Source of the DNA: Pseudoalteromonas rubra
Lineage (GTDB): Bacteria > Pseudomonadota > Gammaproteobacteria > Enterobacterales > Alteromonadaceae
Assembly: GCF_001482385.1 (NCBI RefSeq)
Contig: NZ_CP013612.1
Location: 620,001 to 684,000, forward strand
Direction: 5' to 3'
DNA: 64,000 bases
The position numbers were made by a program, and so were the translations under genes. Positions 53,112-62,362 of this stretch are shown here, piece by piece; positions within the stretch are counted from its first letter, which is position 1, and each line of letters opens with the position of its first letter. The notes under the pieces are model-generated. The model worked only from the letters and a program-made list of their open reading frames with translations, searched no databases and was not told where the DNA came from.

Positions 53112-55682
53112 ATGACTTTTTCATTTAGTACATTTTACAATTTGTGTAGTAGTGAGGCGCGATATGAATTAGCGCTCGATTTGATCTATGAGAAGTTCAA
53201 GCCAGCTCATTGTTTGATTGGCAAATTCATTGATGCCGATACGCGGGTCAAAACGGTTGCCTATTCTGTTGATGGTAATCGCTCAAACGATATTATCTAC
53301 GACCTCGAAGGAACGCCCTGTAATGACGCTAAAACCAGTCAGGGGGTATGTTCTATCAGCTGCAATCTTCAGCAAATGTACGCAGAAGACGAAATCCTAA
53401 AGATTTTTAATATTGATGGATATCTCGGCGTGACGTTGCGGGCACTGGATCATAAGCCAATTGGTATTATGGTTTGTCTTTTTGATGAAAAAGTGACCGT
53501 TAGCGACGAAGATAAGCATTGGTTCCGCGAGCTCAGTTTACTTGTAGGGGCTGAGTTAAATCACAACCTTGAAATTGCGGCCCAGCAAATACTCGTTAAA
53601 CAACTGGCAAAGGGAGAGCGGATCGCTAAGCTCAGCTCCTGGAGCTGGAATATTAGCCGGGATAAGCACATATTCAGCCATGAAATGCGTCGCCTTTTGC
53701 AGCATCGTGAAGAAACATTAACCCTTGATGACTTTACGAACTGTTTAACAGAGGCCGATCAAAAGCGACTGAGAGTCATTATACAAAAGCTCAGAACGGG
53801 TCACCTTGATTACATTGACGTTAATGTGGCGCACAAGAAGCGTACTAATTTACGTGGGCTGTATCGCATTATCGGTCGCGTCGAGCAGTGTGATGAGCAA
53901 CGTGATGAGCGTGTTTTTAGCGCTACGGTCCAGGACGTTTCTTATATTTATTCATTGAACAAACAGCTTGAACTGACCAACGTGGTATTTGAACACGCCA
54001 CTGAAGCCATCATGATCACTGACGGTGAAAACAAAATCATAATGGTAAACCGTGCCTTTGAGCGCCTGACCGGGTATACCGGTCATGAGTTGATGGGGCG
54101 TGACCCTTCAGTACTGTCCTCAGGGCAACATGGTGACGATTTCTATCATCAGATGTGGAATAGCCTGATGAGTGCAGGTTGCTGGAAGGGCGAGATATTT
54201 AACCGCCGTAAAAACGGTCAGATCTTTCCAGAAGAACTGACGCTTAGTCTGGTGAAGGATGAGCAAGGAGAGATAGTCAATTATGTTGCGATTTTCCGTG
54301 ACATCACCGAGTGGAAGCGCAACGAAGCACAACTTATGTTTTACGCTAATCACGAGCCTTTGACTGCGCTGCTCAATCGTCGCTGTTTTATTGATATTGT
54401 TGAAGAGAAAATTTCAGCCAGTCGTAGCCTGCACACACCCTGTTCTTTGTTGTTTATCGGTCTGGATCATTTTAAAGAAGTGAATGATATTTATGGTCCG
54501 GAAATAGGGGATAAAGTGCTGGTGTCAGTGGCAAAAAGGTTACGAAATGGGATCAGAGAAAATGACACAATTTCTCGCTATGGCGGAGATGAGTTTGCTA
54601 TTTTACTCGACAACACAGACGTTAAAAGTGCATTACAGGTTGCCAAAAAGCTCAGCGATAAGATAAAACAGCCCTATGTCTTTAACGACTTGACGGTAGA
54701 GCTCAGTGCGAGCACTGGCATAGCGCAGTTGGAAAACCGGGGCCGGATCACGGCAGCTAAGTTTATTCGTAATGCTGCCCATGCGCTGGAAAGTGCCAAG
54801 AAAACACATCGCGGGCACGTCGCACTTCACAATGCCGCAATTCAAAATGCCTATCTGAATAAAATTAAGCTCAAAGATAAACTCAAAGCGGCGCTTAAAG
54901 CCAATTTACTGACTGTCTATTACCAACCCATTGTTGATGTGCAGCGCGGTAAAATTGTCAAATTTGAAGCGCTTGTCAGATGGTTTGATGATGAGCAGGG
55001 CATGGTCTCACCGGGCACCTTTATTCCGATTGCTGAAGAGTTCGGTTTGATTCATCTCATAGGCCAGTTTGTGCTTGAACAAGCTTGTCAGGATTTAAAA
55101 GCGATACATTCACAAGGCTATGATGAAGTCAGTATTTCGATTAACCGCTCTGTTAATGAATTCAAAACCAGTAACGATCAGTTTAAGCTGGTGACAGAAG
55201 CGATTGAAAAAGCGCAAGTACCCTATGACAAAGTGACGCTGGAAGTGACAGAGTCTATGGCAACGAATCGTTATACCTGGGAACTGTTATCGAAACTGAG
55301 AGCGCAAGGCGTCAAAATTGCGCTAGACGATTTTTGTACAGGCTACTCTTCGCTGAGCCACTTGGTAGAAAATCAAGTTGATTATCTCAAAATAGACAAG
55401 TCTTTTGTCGACAGCCTGATGGCAGACAGAAATAAGAAGGTGATGATAAGTTGTTTGCTGAATTTAGCTCAGGAGTTAGGCATTAAAGTCATTGCGGAGG
55501 GCGTTGAGTCTCAGAGTCAGCTTGTCATGCTGGAGCAGTTAGGGTGTAACCATATCCAGGGCTTTTATTACAGCCCGGCTCAGCCACTATCCGCTTGCTT
55601 ACGCCTGCTACAGGAATTCAACTCAGGTCAGGTATTCAATGACGAGCTTATCTATATAAGTAAATCATCACAACAGCATTAA
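53112..55682 (+). CDS. GAF-PAS-GGDEF-EAL c-di-GMP protein
   Basis: An 856-residue cytosolic protein. An N-terminal GAF-like domain spans residues 1-155, a PAS-like region about 175-280, and a PAS domain about 285-400 (VVFEHATEAIMITDGENKIIMVNRAFERLTGYTGHELMG). The GGDEF domain has RYGGDEFAILLD near residue 491, though the first helix reads NHEPLTALLNRRCF. The EAL domain has FEALVRW at about 618-624, DDFCTGYSSLSHL and IAEGVES. Both active sites look intact apart from the DDFGTG loop reading DDFCTG, so net activity cannot be predicted. A strong terminator follows. Confidence 0.92.
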   Translation: MTFSFSTFYNLCSSEARYELALDLIYEKFKPAHCLIGKFIDADTRVKTVAYSVDGNRSNDIIYDLEGTPCNDAKTSQGVCSISCNLQQMYAEDEILKIFNIDGYLGVTLRALDHKPIGIMVCLFDEKVTVSDEDKHWFRELSLLVGAELNHNLEIAAQQILVKQLAKGERIAKLSSWSWNISRDKHIFSHEMRRLLQHREETLTLDDFTNCLTEADQKRLRVIIQKLRTGHLDYIDVNVAHKKRTNLRGLYRIIGRVEQCDEQRDERVFSATVQDVSYIYSLNKQLELTNVVFEHATEAIMITDGENKIIMVNRAFERLTGYTGHELMGRDPSVLSSGQHGDDFYHQMWNSLMSAGCWKGEIFNRRKNGQIFPEELTLSLVKDEQGEIVNYVAIFRDITEWKRNEAQLMFYANHEPLTALLNRRCFIDIVEEKISASRSLHTPCSLLFIGLDHFKEVNDIYGPEIGDKVLVSVAKRLRNGIRENDTISRYGGDEFAILLDNTDVKSALQVAKKLSDKIKQPYVFNDLTVELSASTGIAQLENRGRITAAKFIRNAAHALESAKKTHRGHVALHNAAIQNAYLNKIKLKDKLKAALKANLLTVYYQPIVDVQRGKIVKFEALVRWFDDEQGMVSPGTFIPIAEEFGLIHLIGQFVLEQACQDLKAIHSQGYDEVSISINRSVNEFKTSNDQFKLVTEAIEKAQVPYDKVTLEVTESMATNRYTWELLSKLRAQGVKIALDDFCTGYSSLSHLVENQVDYLKIDKSFVDSLMADRNKKVMISCLLNLAQELGIKVIAEGVESQSQLVMLEQLGCNHIQGFYYSPAQPLSACLRLLQEFNSGQVFNDELIYISKSSQQH

Positions 55683-55687
55683 AAAAT

Positions 55688-55715
55688 AAGGGGCCAAATC
55701 GGGCCCCTTTTTTTT
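55688..55715. terminator. Rho-independent terminator after the GGDEF-EAL gene
   Basis: AAGGGGCC and GGCCCCTT with a six-base loop followed by a long T run, between convergent genes. Confidence 0.92.
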
Positions 55716-55725
55716 ATGCATTTTT

Positions 55726-56748
55726 CTATCTAATATATGGTTTTAGGATATCAAACAAAGCCGCTAAGTGATCGTCTCTGTCATTGAGTGCTGGAATATA
55801 GTGGTAAGTTTCACCACCCGCTTCGATGAAGTACTCTCGGTTTTCTTCTTCAAGTTCTTCAAGTGTTTCCAGGCAGTCCGCACTAAATGCAGGACTGAGA
55901 ATAGCAATTTCTTTGACACCCTGAGAAGCCAGTTCTTTCAATGTCACGTCCGTATAGGGCTGTAGCCATTCCTCCCGGCCAAACCGGCTTTGGAAAGTCG
56001 TCATTACTTTGTCTTTGTCTAACTTGAGCTGCTCGCACACAAGTCGAGTGGTTTGCTGACAAAAGCAATGGTAAGGATCGCCGTTATTGAGGAATCGTTT
56101 CGGTGTGCCATGATAAGAAAAAAGTAGCTTCTCTGGCAGGCCATGTTTGTCTATATGTTCTTGTACTGAGTTCGCCAAGGCGGTGATATAACTTGGTTGT
56201 TTATGATAGCCATTGATAAAGCTCAGACTCGGAACCCAACGCCAGGTCTTCAATACGTTCGCAACCGCGTCGAACGTTGAGCCTGTCGTTGCACTGCTGT
56301 ATTGTGGGTAAAGCGGGAACACAACGATGTTAGTGATCCCTTTTGAACGCAGTGCTTCAAGGCCGCTCTGAATAGACGGATTACCATAGCGCATTGCCAT
56401 GACCACCTCGACATTGTCGTAGTTTTGCTCTTTTAGTAGTGCGCTGAGTTTATTACACTGATCTTGTGTAATTTGCACCAGAGGTGAGCCGTTTTCGGTC
56501 CAAATACTGGCATAGGCCTTAGCGGATCTGCTGGGTCTGACTCTTAAGATGACGCCGTGCAGTATTAACCACCATAGCGCTCTGGGCAGCTCTACGATAC
56601 GAGGATCAGATAAAAACTCTCGAAGATAATTTCTTAGTGCAGGTGCATTTGGTGCATCCGGGCTGCCCAAATTGGTTACCAGAACGCCGATTTTTTCGTT
56701 AAATCTGTTCTCGTGTGGATTATCAGTAATGGCAGAAAGCTTTGGCAC
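55726..56748 (-). CDS. hemH: ferrochelatase
   Basis: A 340-residue enzyme inserting Fe2+ into protoporphyrin IX. Family blocks: VLVTNLGSPDAPNAPALRNYLREFLSDPRIVELP, the AMRYGNPSI stretch, VFPLYPQYSSATTGSTFDAV, LLFSYHGTPKR (metal-binding His), TFQSRFGREEWLQPYTD, and FSADCLETLEELEEENREYF. Single-gene unit. It would supply heme to the bd oxidase and H-NOX encoded nearby, but there is no operon link. Confidence 0.96.
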   Translation of the reverse strand: MPKLSAITDNPHENRFNEKIGVLVTNLGSPDAPNAPALRNYLREFLSDPRIVELPRALWWLILHGVILRVRPSRSAKAYASIWTENGSPLVQITQDQCNKLSALLKEQNYDNVEVVMAMRYGNPSIQSGLEALRSKGITNIVVFPLYPQYSSATTGSTFDAVANVLKTWRWVPSLSFINGYHKQPSYITALANSVQEHIDKHGLPEKLLFSYHGTPKRFLNNGDPYHCFCQQTTRLVCEQLKLDKDKVMTTFQSRFGREEWLQPYTDVTLKELASQGVKEIAILSPAFSADCLETLEELEEENREYFIEAGGETYHYIPALNDRDDHLAALFDILKPYIR

Positions 56749-56967
56749 TCACGGCTCCTTTGGTGTGTTCTGTTAGCCTTGCTATTTTACATAAAAGGCT
56801 AGAGTGAAAAAACGATTTTCGGTTATACGTACTTGGCGTTGCTTTGGATCTAGTTATTTTTTCCTAAAAAAACGGCAAAATATAGATTTGTTGTTGCAAA
56901 AACAGCGCATTAGTCGTATTTTCTCGCTTCGCAGAAACAATTGATAGCATAGAATTCGAGTTTAAAG

Positions 56968-58518
56968 ATGCGATTAAATCACCCCGTCACCAATCAGGAA
57001 AAACGCTTTTCCGCTGACACCCGACTAATTTCAGTGACCGATCTGAAAGGCACAATACTTGACTGCAATGAGCATTTTGTTGAAGTCAGTGGGTATGCCA
57101 AAGATGAACTAATTGGCCAACCACATAATTTGGTTCGCCACCCGGATATGCCCGAAATCGCCTTTAAGACCATGTGGGATCAATTAAAGGCGGGTAAACC
57201 CTGGATGGGGCTGGTTAAGAACCGTTGTAAGAATGGCGACCATTATTGGGTGAATGCGTATGTCACGCCAATGACGGAAGGTGGAAAAATTATTGGCTAC
57301 GAATCTGTCCGAAGTTGCCCGGACCGTGAGTCTGTCACTAGAGCCGAAGCACTCTACAAACGGGTAAAATCAGGTCAACGTGATAAAGTGAAATTGCCAA
57401 AACTGCGTGCAATTTGGCCTTCACTGGCAGTACTCACTGCACTCTTTTTATATCTGTCTGTGAGTGAAATGCTTGGATTTGGCTGGCTAATGGCTAACAC
57501 TCTAGCTTTGTTTGCCTATAACACATACCGCGATAACGAGCAGTTGGGCAGGATTGATAAAGTGATGTCACACAGTTTTTGTGATGATATTGCCACTCAG
57601 GTTTATTCTCCCTGGAGTGGTAAAATGGCTCAACTACACGTCAAGCTGCTTAGTGAGCGCGCGCACCTGGATACTATTATTACGCGTATTGAATTCGCGG
57701 CTAAGGGGGTCGCTGGTGGTGCAAAAGAGAGTAACAGCAAAAGTATTGAAACCTCTCAATGCCTGGCAAAGCAGCAACTCGAAACTGAGCTGGTTGCAAC
57801 TGCGATGAATGAAATGGCAACTACCATCAATGAAGTCTCGCATAGTGTCCAGGCAAGTTCAGAAGATGCTAAAGGAGTACTCGTATTAGCCCAGGAAAGT
57901 GCACGCAGCTCTGAGGAGACCCGCGCTTCAATAGAAAGTTTGGGAGCAACCGTTGTAGATATCAAGGACTCAGTGTTAGGTGTGGCAAAACAAACATCTA
58001 AAATTGCTGAAGCGGCACAGATCATTGAGCAAATTGCTGAACAAACTAATTTGTTGGCTCTGAATGCTGCAATCGAGGCGGCAAGAGCCGGGGAGCAAGG
58101 TAGGGGCTTTGCTGTAGTTGCCGATGAAGTACGTCATTTAGCGCAAAGGACGCAGGAGTCGACAAAAGAAATCCATGCAATCATCGAACAGCTGACACAA
58201 AGTACTCAAAGTGCCGAATTTATTGCAAAGCGGGGAGAAGATGAATCTCACCAGGGCATTGAGCAGCTTTCACACTCTTCTCAAAAGTTAGAGGGGATTT
58301 ATCAACTGATAGAGAAAATTAGCGCGAGTAGCATGCAAATTGCCACTGCTGTGGAAGAGCAAGCAACGGTATCTGAGGATATTAATCAGCAAGTGGTGAG
58401 CATTGCAACACTCGCCAACACAAGCGTAAATAGTTCAAATGAAATGCATGTGATCAGCGAAGAGCTGACCACAGTAGCAAATGATATGTATGAACTTGTT
58501 GTCAGATTTAAACGCTAG
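56968..58518 (+). CDS. Aer-like PAS-containing methyl-accepting chemotaxis protein
   Basis: A 516-residue receptor. The N-terminal PAS domain (residues about 20-125: [43 protein letters not shown]) is of the FAD-binding Aer type. A hydrophobic hairpin (about 150-190) anchors it to the membrane with no periplasmic domain. The signalling region has the hairpin tip [38 protein letters not shown]. It probably steers energy or redox taxis. The 3' end overlaps the convergent response-regulator gene by four bases. Confidence 0.94.
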   Translation: MRLNHPVTNQEKRFSADTRLISVTDLKGTILDCNEHFVEVSGYAKDELIGQPHNLVRHPDMPEIAFKTMWDQLKAGKPWMGLVKNRCKNGDHYWVNAYVTPMTEGGKIIGYESVRSCPDRESVTRAEALYKRVKSGQRDKVKLPKLRAIWPSLAVLTALFLYLSVSEMLGFGWLMANTLALFAYNTYRDNEQLGRIDKVMSHSFCDDIATQVYSPWSGKMAQLHVKLLSERAHLDTIITRIEFAAKGVAGGAKESNSKSIETSQCLAKQQLETELVATAMNEMATTINEVSHSVQASSEDAKGVLVLAQESARSSEETRASIESLGATVVDIKDSVLGVAKQTSKIAEAAQIIEQIAEQTNLLALNAAIEAARAGEQGRGFAVVADEVRHLAQRTQESTKEIHAIIEQLTQSTQSAEFIAKRGEDESHQGIEQLSHSSQKLEGIYQLIEKISASSMQIATAVEEQATVSEDINQQVVSIATLANTSVNSSNEMHVISEELTTVANDMYELVVRFKR

Positions 58519-59849
58519 TTTTTAATCAGAATTCTAAATGGGGTTGGTTTTTGTGATTCAAGCTGCTGCAGTTTAGTGGCCGTTGCAGCGGTAAAAACAT
58601 GCCCCTTAGGTAACAGCATTATGCCTTTGTGGCTATGGATGGCCAGGCCCAGTTCCATGCCTGGCTTGAGTTTTTTCGCATCAATGATATTCATTGACCC
58701 TACCTGCTCTGTGCCTGCTCCGTCAGTTTGAACAGATTGCTCTAATGCTGCGACTACCTTAGGGTGGTAAAAAGAGCCACTGTACATTTTTATCATTTCC
58801 AATGCATGAGCGTGCTGTTCTTGTTCTGGGTTCTTGGTTTTTAGCAGGTGTTCTACGTAATCCCTGACTGCCGCAAGAATGTGGGCGCCGATGGGGATTT
58901 CCTTGCCTTTTAAGCCTTTCGGGATGCCTTGCCCGTTATACTTTTCATACTGATGATAGATAGCTTCGCCAACATCACTCAGATGCTGTGCCGGCATTAG
59001 CATCAGCTGCGCGGTTGCAGGGTGCGTGAAGAATAATTTTCGTTGCTGGGGACTTAACTGTTCGACAGGCTGATTATAAAGGGCTGGATCCATTGCCAGC
59101 AGTCCTACTTGCGCCAAGTAACCAGCCATCTTAGTCAGTTGTATGACTTTCTCACTAAGCCCAAGTTTATGGGCAACCAGGCCACAAAGGTGTGCAATGT
59201 GTTTTGCCAAGTCGGCATTGATATAGGGATTAGCATTTATAAAATTGTACAGCAGTTCTACGGTAGCTTTATGTTCATCTTGTTCTCGTTTGTTAGCCGT
59301 TTCAAGTTGGCGAAGTACTGTTCTGATCTGCGCGGTGCGCTTTTCTACTAACTCTTCGAGATTACCATTAAGCATCCTCAGTTGATCGTTTTGTTTGCTA
59401 ACCTCTTCCTGAAGAGCGAGGTTGTATTGTTTAAGGCGATATTTCTCGGCCGCATCTTTAATAACATGGATAAGGGCTTCATTCTGCCAGGGCTTTTGTA
59501 GAAAGTTATGGATCCCGCCTTCATTTATGGCTGCGATCGTCGAGTCCATATCTGCGTAACCGGACAATAAGATACGTTGTGACTGGGGCGACACCTCCCT
59601 CGCTTTGGTCAGGAATTCAACGCCATCCATTTTCGGCATTCTCATGTCTGAGATGATCACTTCAAATTCATTATCCTCAAGTGCTTTAAGCGCGAGTTCT
59701 CCGCATTCGAATATGGCCACTTGCATACCTGCCATACCCAGTGTTCTTCTAAGTACTTTAAGTACGCCCGGCTCATCATCCAGGCACAAAACTCGTATGG
59801 GCCCGGACGGAGGCTTAGCAATTTCAGGTTTTTGGCTGTGTTCCATCAT
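58515..59849 (-). CDS. response regulator with degenerate HD-GYP domain (HnoD-like)
   Basis: A 444-residue protein: REC domain (about 18-135; phospho-acceptor Asp68 in [13 protein letters not shown], Ser/Tyr in LLSGYAD, Lys in FLQKPW), a coiled coil (about 140-200), then an HD-GYP-like fold. The HD pair is lost ([16 protein letters not shown] where HDIGK is expected) and GYP reads GIP ([22 protein letters not shown]), so it should not hydrolyse c-di-GMP. In Shewanella, HnoD is a degenerate HD-GYP regulator that is phosphorylated by the H-NOX-associated kinase HnoK and inhibits the phosphodiesterase HnoB. Here it is divergent from H-NOX and HnoK, so it is the likely counterpart. Confidence 0.87.
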   Translation of the reverse strand: MMEHSQKPEIAKPPSGPIRVLCLDDEPGVLKVLRRTLGMAGMQVAIFECGELALKALEDNEFEVIISDMRMPKMDGVEFLTKAREVSPQSQRILLSGYADMDSTIAAINEGGIHNFLQKPWQNEALIHVIKDAAEKYRLKQYNLALQEEVSKQNDQLRMLNGNLEELVEKRTAQIRTVLRQLETANKREQDEHKATVELLYNFINANPYINADLAKHIAHLCGLVAHKLGLSEKVIQLTKMAGYLAQVGLLAMDPALYNQPVEQLSPQQRKLFFTHPATAQLMLMPAQHLSDVGEAIYHQYEKYNGQGIPKGLKGKEIPIGAHILAAVRDYVEHLLKTKNPEQEQHAHALEMIKMYSGSFYHPKVVAALEQSVQTDGAGTEQVGSMNIIDAKKLKPGMELGLAIHSHKGIMLLPKGHVFTAATATKLQQLESQKPTPFRILIKN

Positions 59850-59958
59850 AAATCAATGACGTAAAGCAATAGGTAATATAAAAATTAGTCTAAACTTTGT
59901 TTTATAACAATTCCAGCAGCGAGTTTGGTGTTAATTCATTTGGAGTAAGGAGTGAACA

Positions 59959-60501
59959 ATGAAAGGCATAATATTCCGTAGTTTAGAAGAACTGGTCATC
60001 GAAAACCTGGGTATGAGTGCTTGGAATGCACTGTTGGACGAGCACAGTCCGGCACATCGTAGTTATGTTTCTGCTGTCTCTTATCCGGATGAAGAATTGT
60101 ACGCGCTGGCAAATGGCGTTGCAGAAAAAATGGCCTTACCTTTGCCTGATGTATTAAGTGTATTCGGGCGCTTTTTGTTTGGTTCATTGGCTGCCAAACA
60201 TACCGCAGTGCTTGCCGAGCTGGATACATTTGAGAAGTTGATTATGGCAATAGACAGTGTGATCCATGTAGAGGTCGCTAAGTTATATGATGAGCCGAAT
60301 CTGCCAAAGATTGAAGCGACGATTGTAAATGATTCAGAGATATTAGTAGATTACCGTTCACCCCGGAAGCTTGGATTCTGTGCCGAAGGGCTGATTTATG
60401 GTGCGGCAGATTACTTTAACAAGCAAATAGAAATATCGCATAATCGATCTGTTACGCAAAGCGGTGAACATACCCAGTTTGTGGTGAAAATTCTAGCGTG
60501 A
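59959..60501 (+). CDS. H-NOX heme nitric-oxide sensor
   Basis: A 180-residue stand-alone H-NOX domain. It starts MKGIIFRSLEELVIENLGMSAWNALL. The proximal heme ligand is His103 (DSVIHVEVAKLY) and the propionate-binding YxSxR motif is Tyr132-Ser134-Arg136 (DYRSPRKL). It binds NO through heme and normally controls a partner histidine kinase. GGAG ribosome site; HnoK follows 96 bases downstream. Confidence 0.95.
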   Translation: MKGIIFRSLEELVIENLGMSAWNALLDEHSPAHRSYVSAVSYPDEELYALANGVAEKMALPLPDVLSVFGRFLFGSLAAKHTAVLAELDTFEKLIMAIDSVIHVEVAKLYDEPNLPKIEATIVNDSEILVDYRSPRKLGFCAEGLIYGAADYFNKQIEISHNRSVTQSGEHTQFVVKILA

Positions 60502-60597
60502 GAACTAAAGGTATGATTTGGTGTATGGGTCAGTTCTGGCTTTTCCTGCTACACAATTGCTGCAGGGAGCTCCCACGGTAGAGTAAAAGAGGTGAAT

Positions 60598-61566
60598 ATG
60601 TCGCAAAGTGACAACGAATATTATAAGGCGTACCACAGAGAAAAGCAGGCCCGTGATGAGCTTGAAACGCTATTAGAGGACAAAACGCGCTCTCTATATC
60701 TTGCCAATCAAGAGTTAGAAGCTAATCTGACGCAGTTAAAACGACAGCACGCAGCTATTTTACAGAGTGAGAAGATGGCGACGCTCGGTGTTATGTCTGC
60801 GGGCGTTGCGCACGAAATCAATAACCCTCTGGCTTATGTTAACAGTAATGTGGCTACACTGGGGCAAGTCGCTAAAGGCGTTGCGGAGCTGATTAATACA
60901 AGTCAGCAATTTTCAGACAATGCCATTGAGCAAGAGGCGTTCAAAGAAGCATTTATGAAACTTGAAGCACAATATCAATTGGGTTTCTTTGCTGAAGATG
61001 CAGAAGATCTCATCGAAGATTGCCAGGACGGTTGTCGGCGTATCGCAACCATCGTCGGTAGTTTATTGGATTTCGCCCGGCCCAAAAACAATGAATTTGT
61101 TATGGCTGATATGACTGAAGCGATAGACAGTGCGCTCGGCCTGCTTGCCAATCAGCTTAAGCATATCGAACTCATTGTAGAAAAAGTTGATATCCCGCTT
61201 AGTTATTGCAATCTTGCCGCGTTAAATCAGGTGATCATCAATTTATTGATGAATGCTAAATACGCTTGTGAGCAAGGGAAAGCGCAGGGTAACTGTCCAA
61301 GCCCTCAAATCAAATTGGTCGTCAGGCCTGCGACAGAGAAGATCCTGATCGAAATTATAGATAACGGTACCGGCATAGAAGAAGACAAACTGCCGCATAT
61401 CTTCGAACCCTTTTTTACCACTAAGCCAGTCGGACAGGGTACTGGTATGGGTCTGGCAGTGGTGTATGGGATTATCTCAGAGCACAAAGGCACCATTAAT
61501 ATTGAAAGTAAACGTAATGAAGGCGCCAAAGTCACACTGACACTGCCAGTCATCATCGCCAGTTAA
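60598..61566 (+). CDS. H-NOX-associated sensor histidine kinase (HnoK-like)
   Basis: A 322-residue soluble kinase from the ATG at 60598, preceded by AGAGG; a GTG two codons upstream is weaker. An N-terminal coiled coil is followed by the H-box AGVAHEINNPLAYV (His72), a dimer helix and the HATPase: NQVIINLLMNAKYACE, DNGTGIEEDKLPHIFEPFFTT and [20 protein letters not shown]. No TM or sensor domain of its own, as expected for a kinase run by a separate H-NOX. NO-bound H-NOX would inhibit autophosphorylation; the probable target is the HnoD-like regulator encoded upstream. Its last 93 codons are duplicated downstream. Confidence 0.92.
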   Translation: MSQSDNEYYKAYHREKQARDELETLLEDKTRSLYLANQELEANLTQLKRQHAAILQSEKMATLGVMSAGVAHEINNPLAYVNSNVATLGQVAKGVAELINTSQQFSDNAIEQEAFKEAFMKLEAQYQLGFFAEDAEDLIEDCQDGCRRIATIVGSLLDFARPKNNEFVMADMTEAIDSALGLLANQLKHIELIVEKVDIPLSYCNLAALNQVIINLLMNAKYACEQGKAQGNCPSPQIKLVVRPATEKILIEIIDNGTGIEEDKLPHIFEPFFTTKPVGQGTGMGLAVVYGIISEHKGTINIESKRNEGAKVTLTLPVIIAS

Positions 61567-61573
61567 TCACGCA

Positions 61574-61856
61574 AATTGTCCAAGTCCCTAAATCAAACTG
61601 GTCTTCAGGCCTGTGACAGAGCAGAGCCTAATCGAAATTATTGATAATGGTACTGGCATAGAGGATGACAAATTACTGCATATCTTCGAACCCTTTTTTT
61701 ACCACTAATCCTGTCGGGCAGGGTACTGGTATGGGTCTGGCTGTTGTGTATGGGATTATCTCTGAGCACAAGGGCACTATTAATATTGAAAGTAGGCTTA
61801 ATGAAGGCACCAAAGTCACACTGACACTGCCAGTCATCATCGCCAGTTAATCACGC
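61574..61856 (+). pseudogene. tandem partial copy of the HnoK 3' end
   Basis: The stretch 61574-61856 repeats 61291-61572 at an offset of 283-284 bases, starting at the HATPase G1 region and ending eight bases after the kinase stop codon. The last 47 bases are identical in both copies. The copy has many silent and some missense changes and one extra T in the run at about 61692-61698 (seven T versus six), which breaks the frame; an open stretch then reads the final 60 residues with the G2 box. No start or ribosome site, so it is not a working gene. Confidence 0.92.
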
Positions 61857-61977
61857 GCATAGTCTCACCATACGGTTTCTATCCCTTCAAATGTGTTCTG
61901 AACACTTCTTTGTACCCTATTGAGGGCTAAATCATGCCTTTGTTACTGTGTTAACGTTGACGTTAACGTGATGTTAT

Positions 61978-61989
61978 TGGTCCGACCTG
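61978..61989. promoter_or_regulatory. sequence matching the core FadR operator
   Basis: TGGTCCGACCTG matches the central part of the E. coli FadR consensus. It is about 370 bases upstream of the chitinase ATG, with no fatty-acid gene adjacent, so chance is possible. Confidence 0.3.
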
Positions 61990-62060
61990 GGGAGTTTCTT
62001 ATATAACCATTGGTTATAAGTTATGCTCAAACATGATCTTCAGATTTTCATCAAAAAGAT

Positions 62061-62094
62061 AAGAAAAACTTATCCGAACACATAAGTTTTTCTT
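62061..62094 (+). terminator. inverted repeat with T-rich end, possible terminator
   Basis: AAGAAAAACTTAT and its perfect complement with an eight-base loop, followed by TTCAATG; AT-rich arms make the hairpin weak. It may end transcription of the H-NOX/HnoK unit. Confidence 0.55.
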
Positions 62095-62362
62095 TTCAAT
62101 GTTTCTGATTTATTTCTAACTGATTGTTCTTTATGCAATAGCAATGAATATACGGACTGTAATATATGAATTTAACTCATTTAATGGAGGTCGGGTCAAA
62201 ATGAGAAAAAGTCCATTCATTTGAATAATTGCTAGGTAAAAAGGATGGTTTACGAGGTTTTGTTGGTTAAAAAGTAGTCGTGCTTACGTTGACGTACTTC
62301 ATTTCTATGTTAGCTTTACTTTAAAAATGTTAATCACTAAAACAGTAAAGGTTGAAGAAAGT

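Larger units (their letters stand above)
61857..62362. other. 506-base intergenic region before the chitinase gene
   Basis: No gene is supported. It contains GTTAACG/CGTTAAC arms (61950-61967), a TGGTCCGACCTG sequence (61978-61989), a TATAACCA/TGGTTATA palindrome (62002-62018) and a 13-base-arm hairpin (62061-62094). The chitinase promoter presumably lies in the 3' part; AAGAAAG-type purine-rich sequence precedes its ATG. Confidence 0.6.

Noticed and set aside
61665..61850. 61-codon ORF after the kinase looking like a small HATPase protein
   Set aside because: It is the frame-shifted second copy of the kinase 3' end without its own start or ribosome site.
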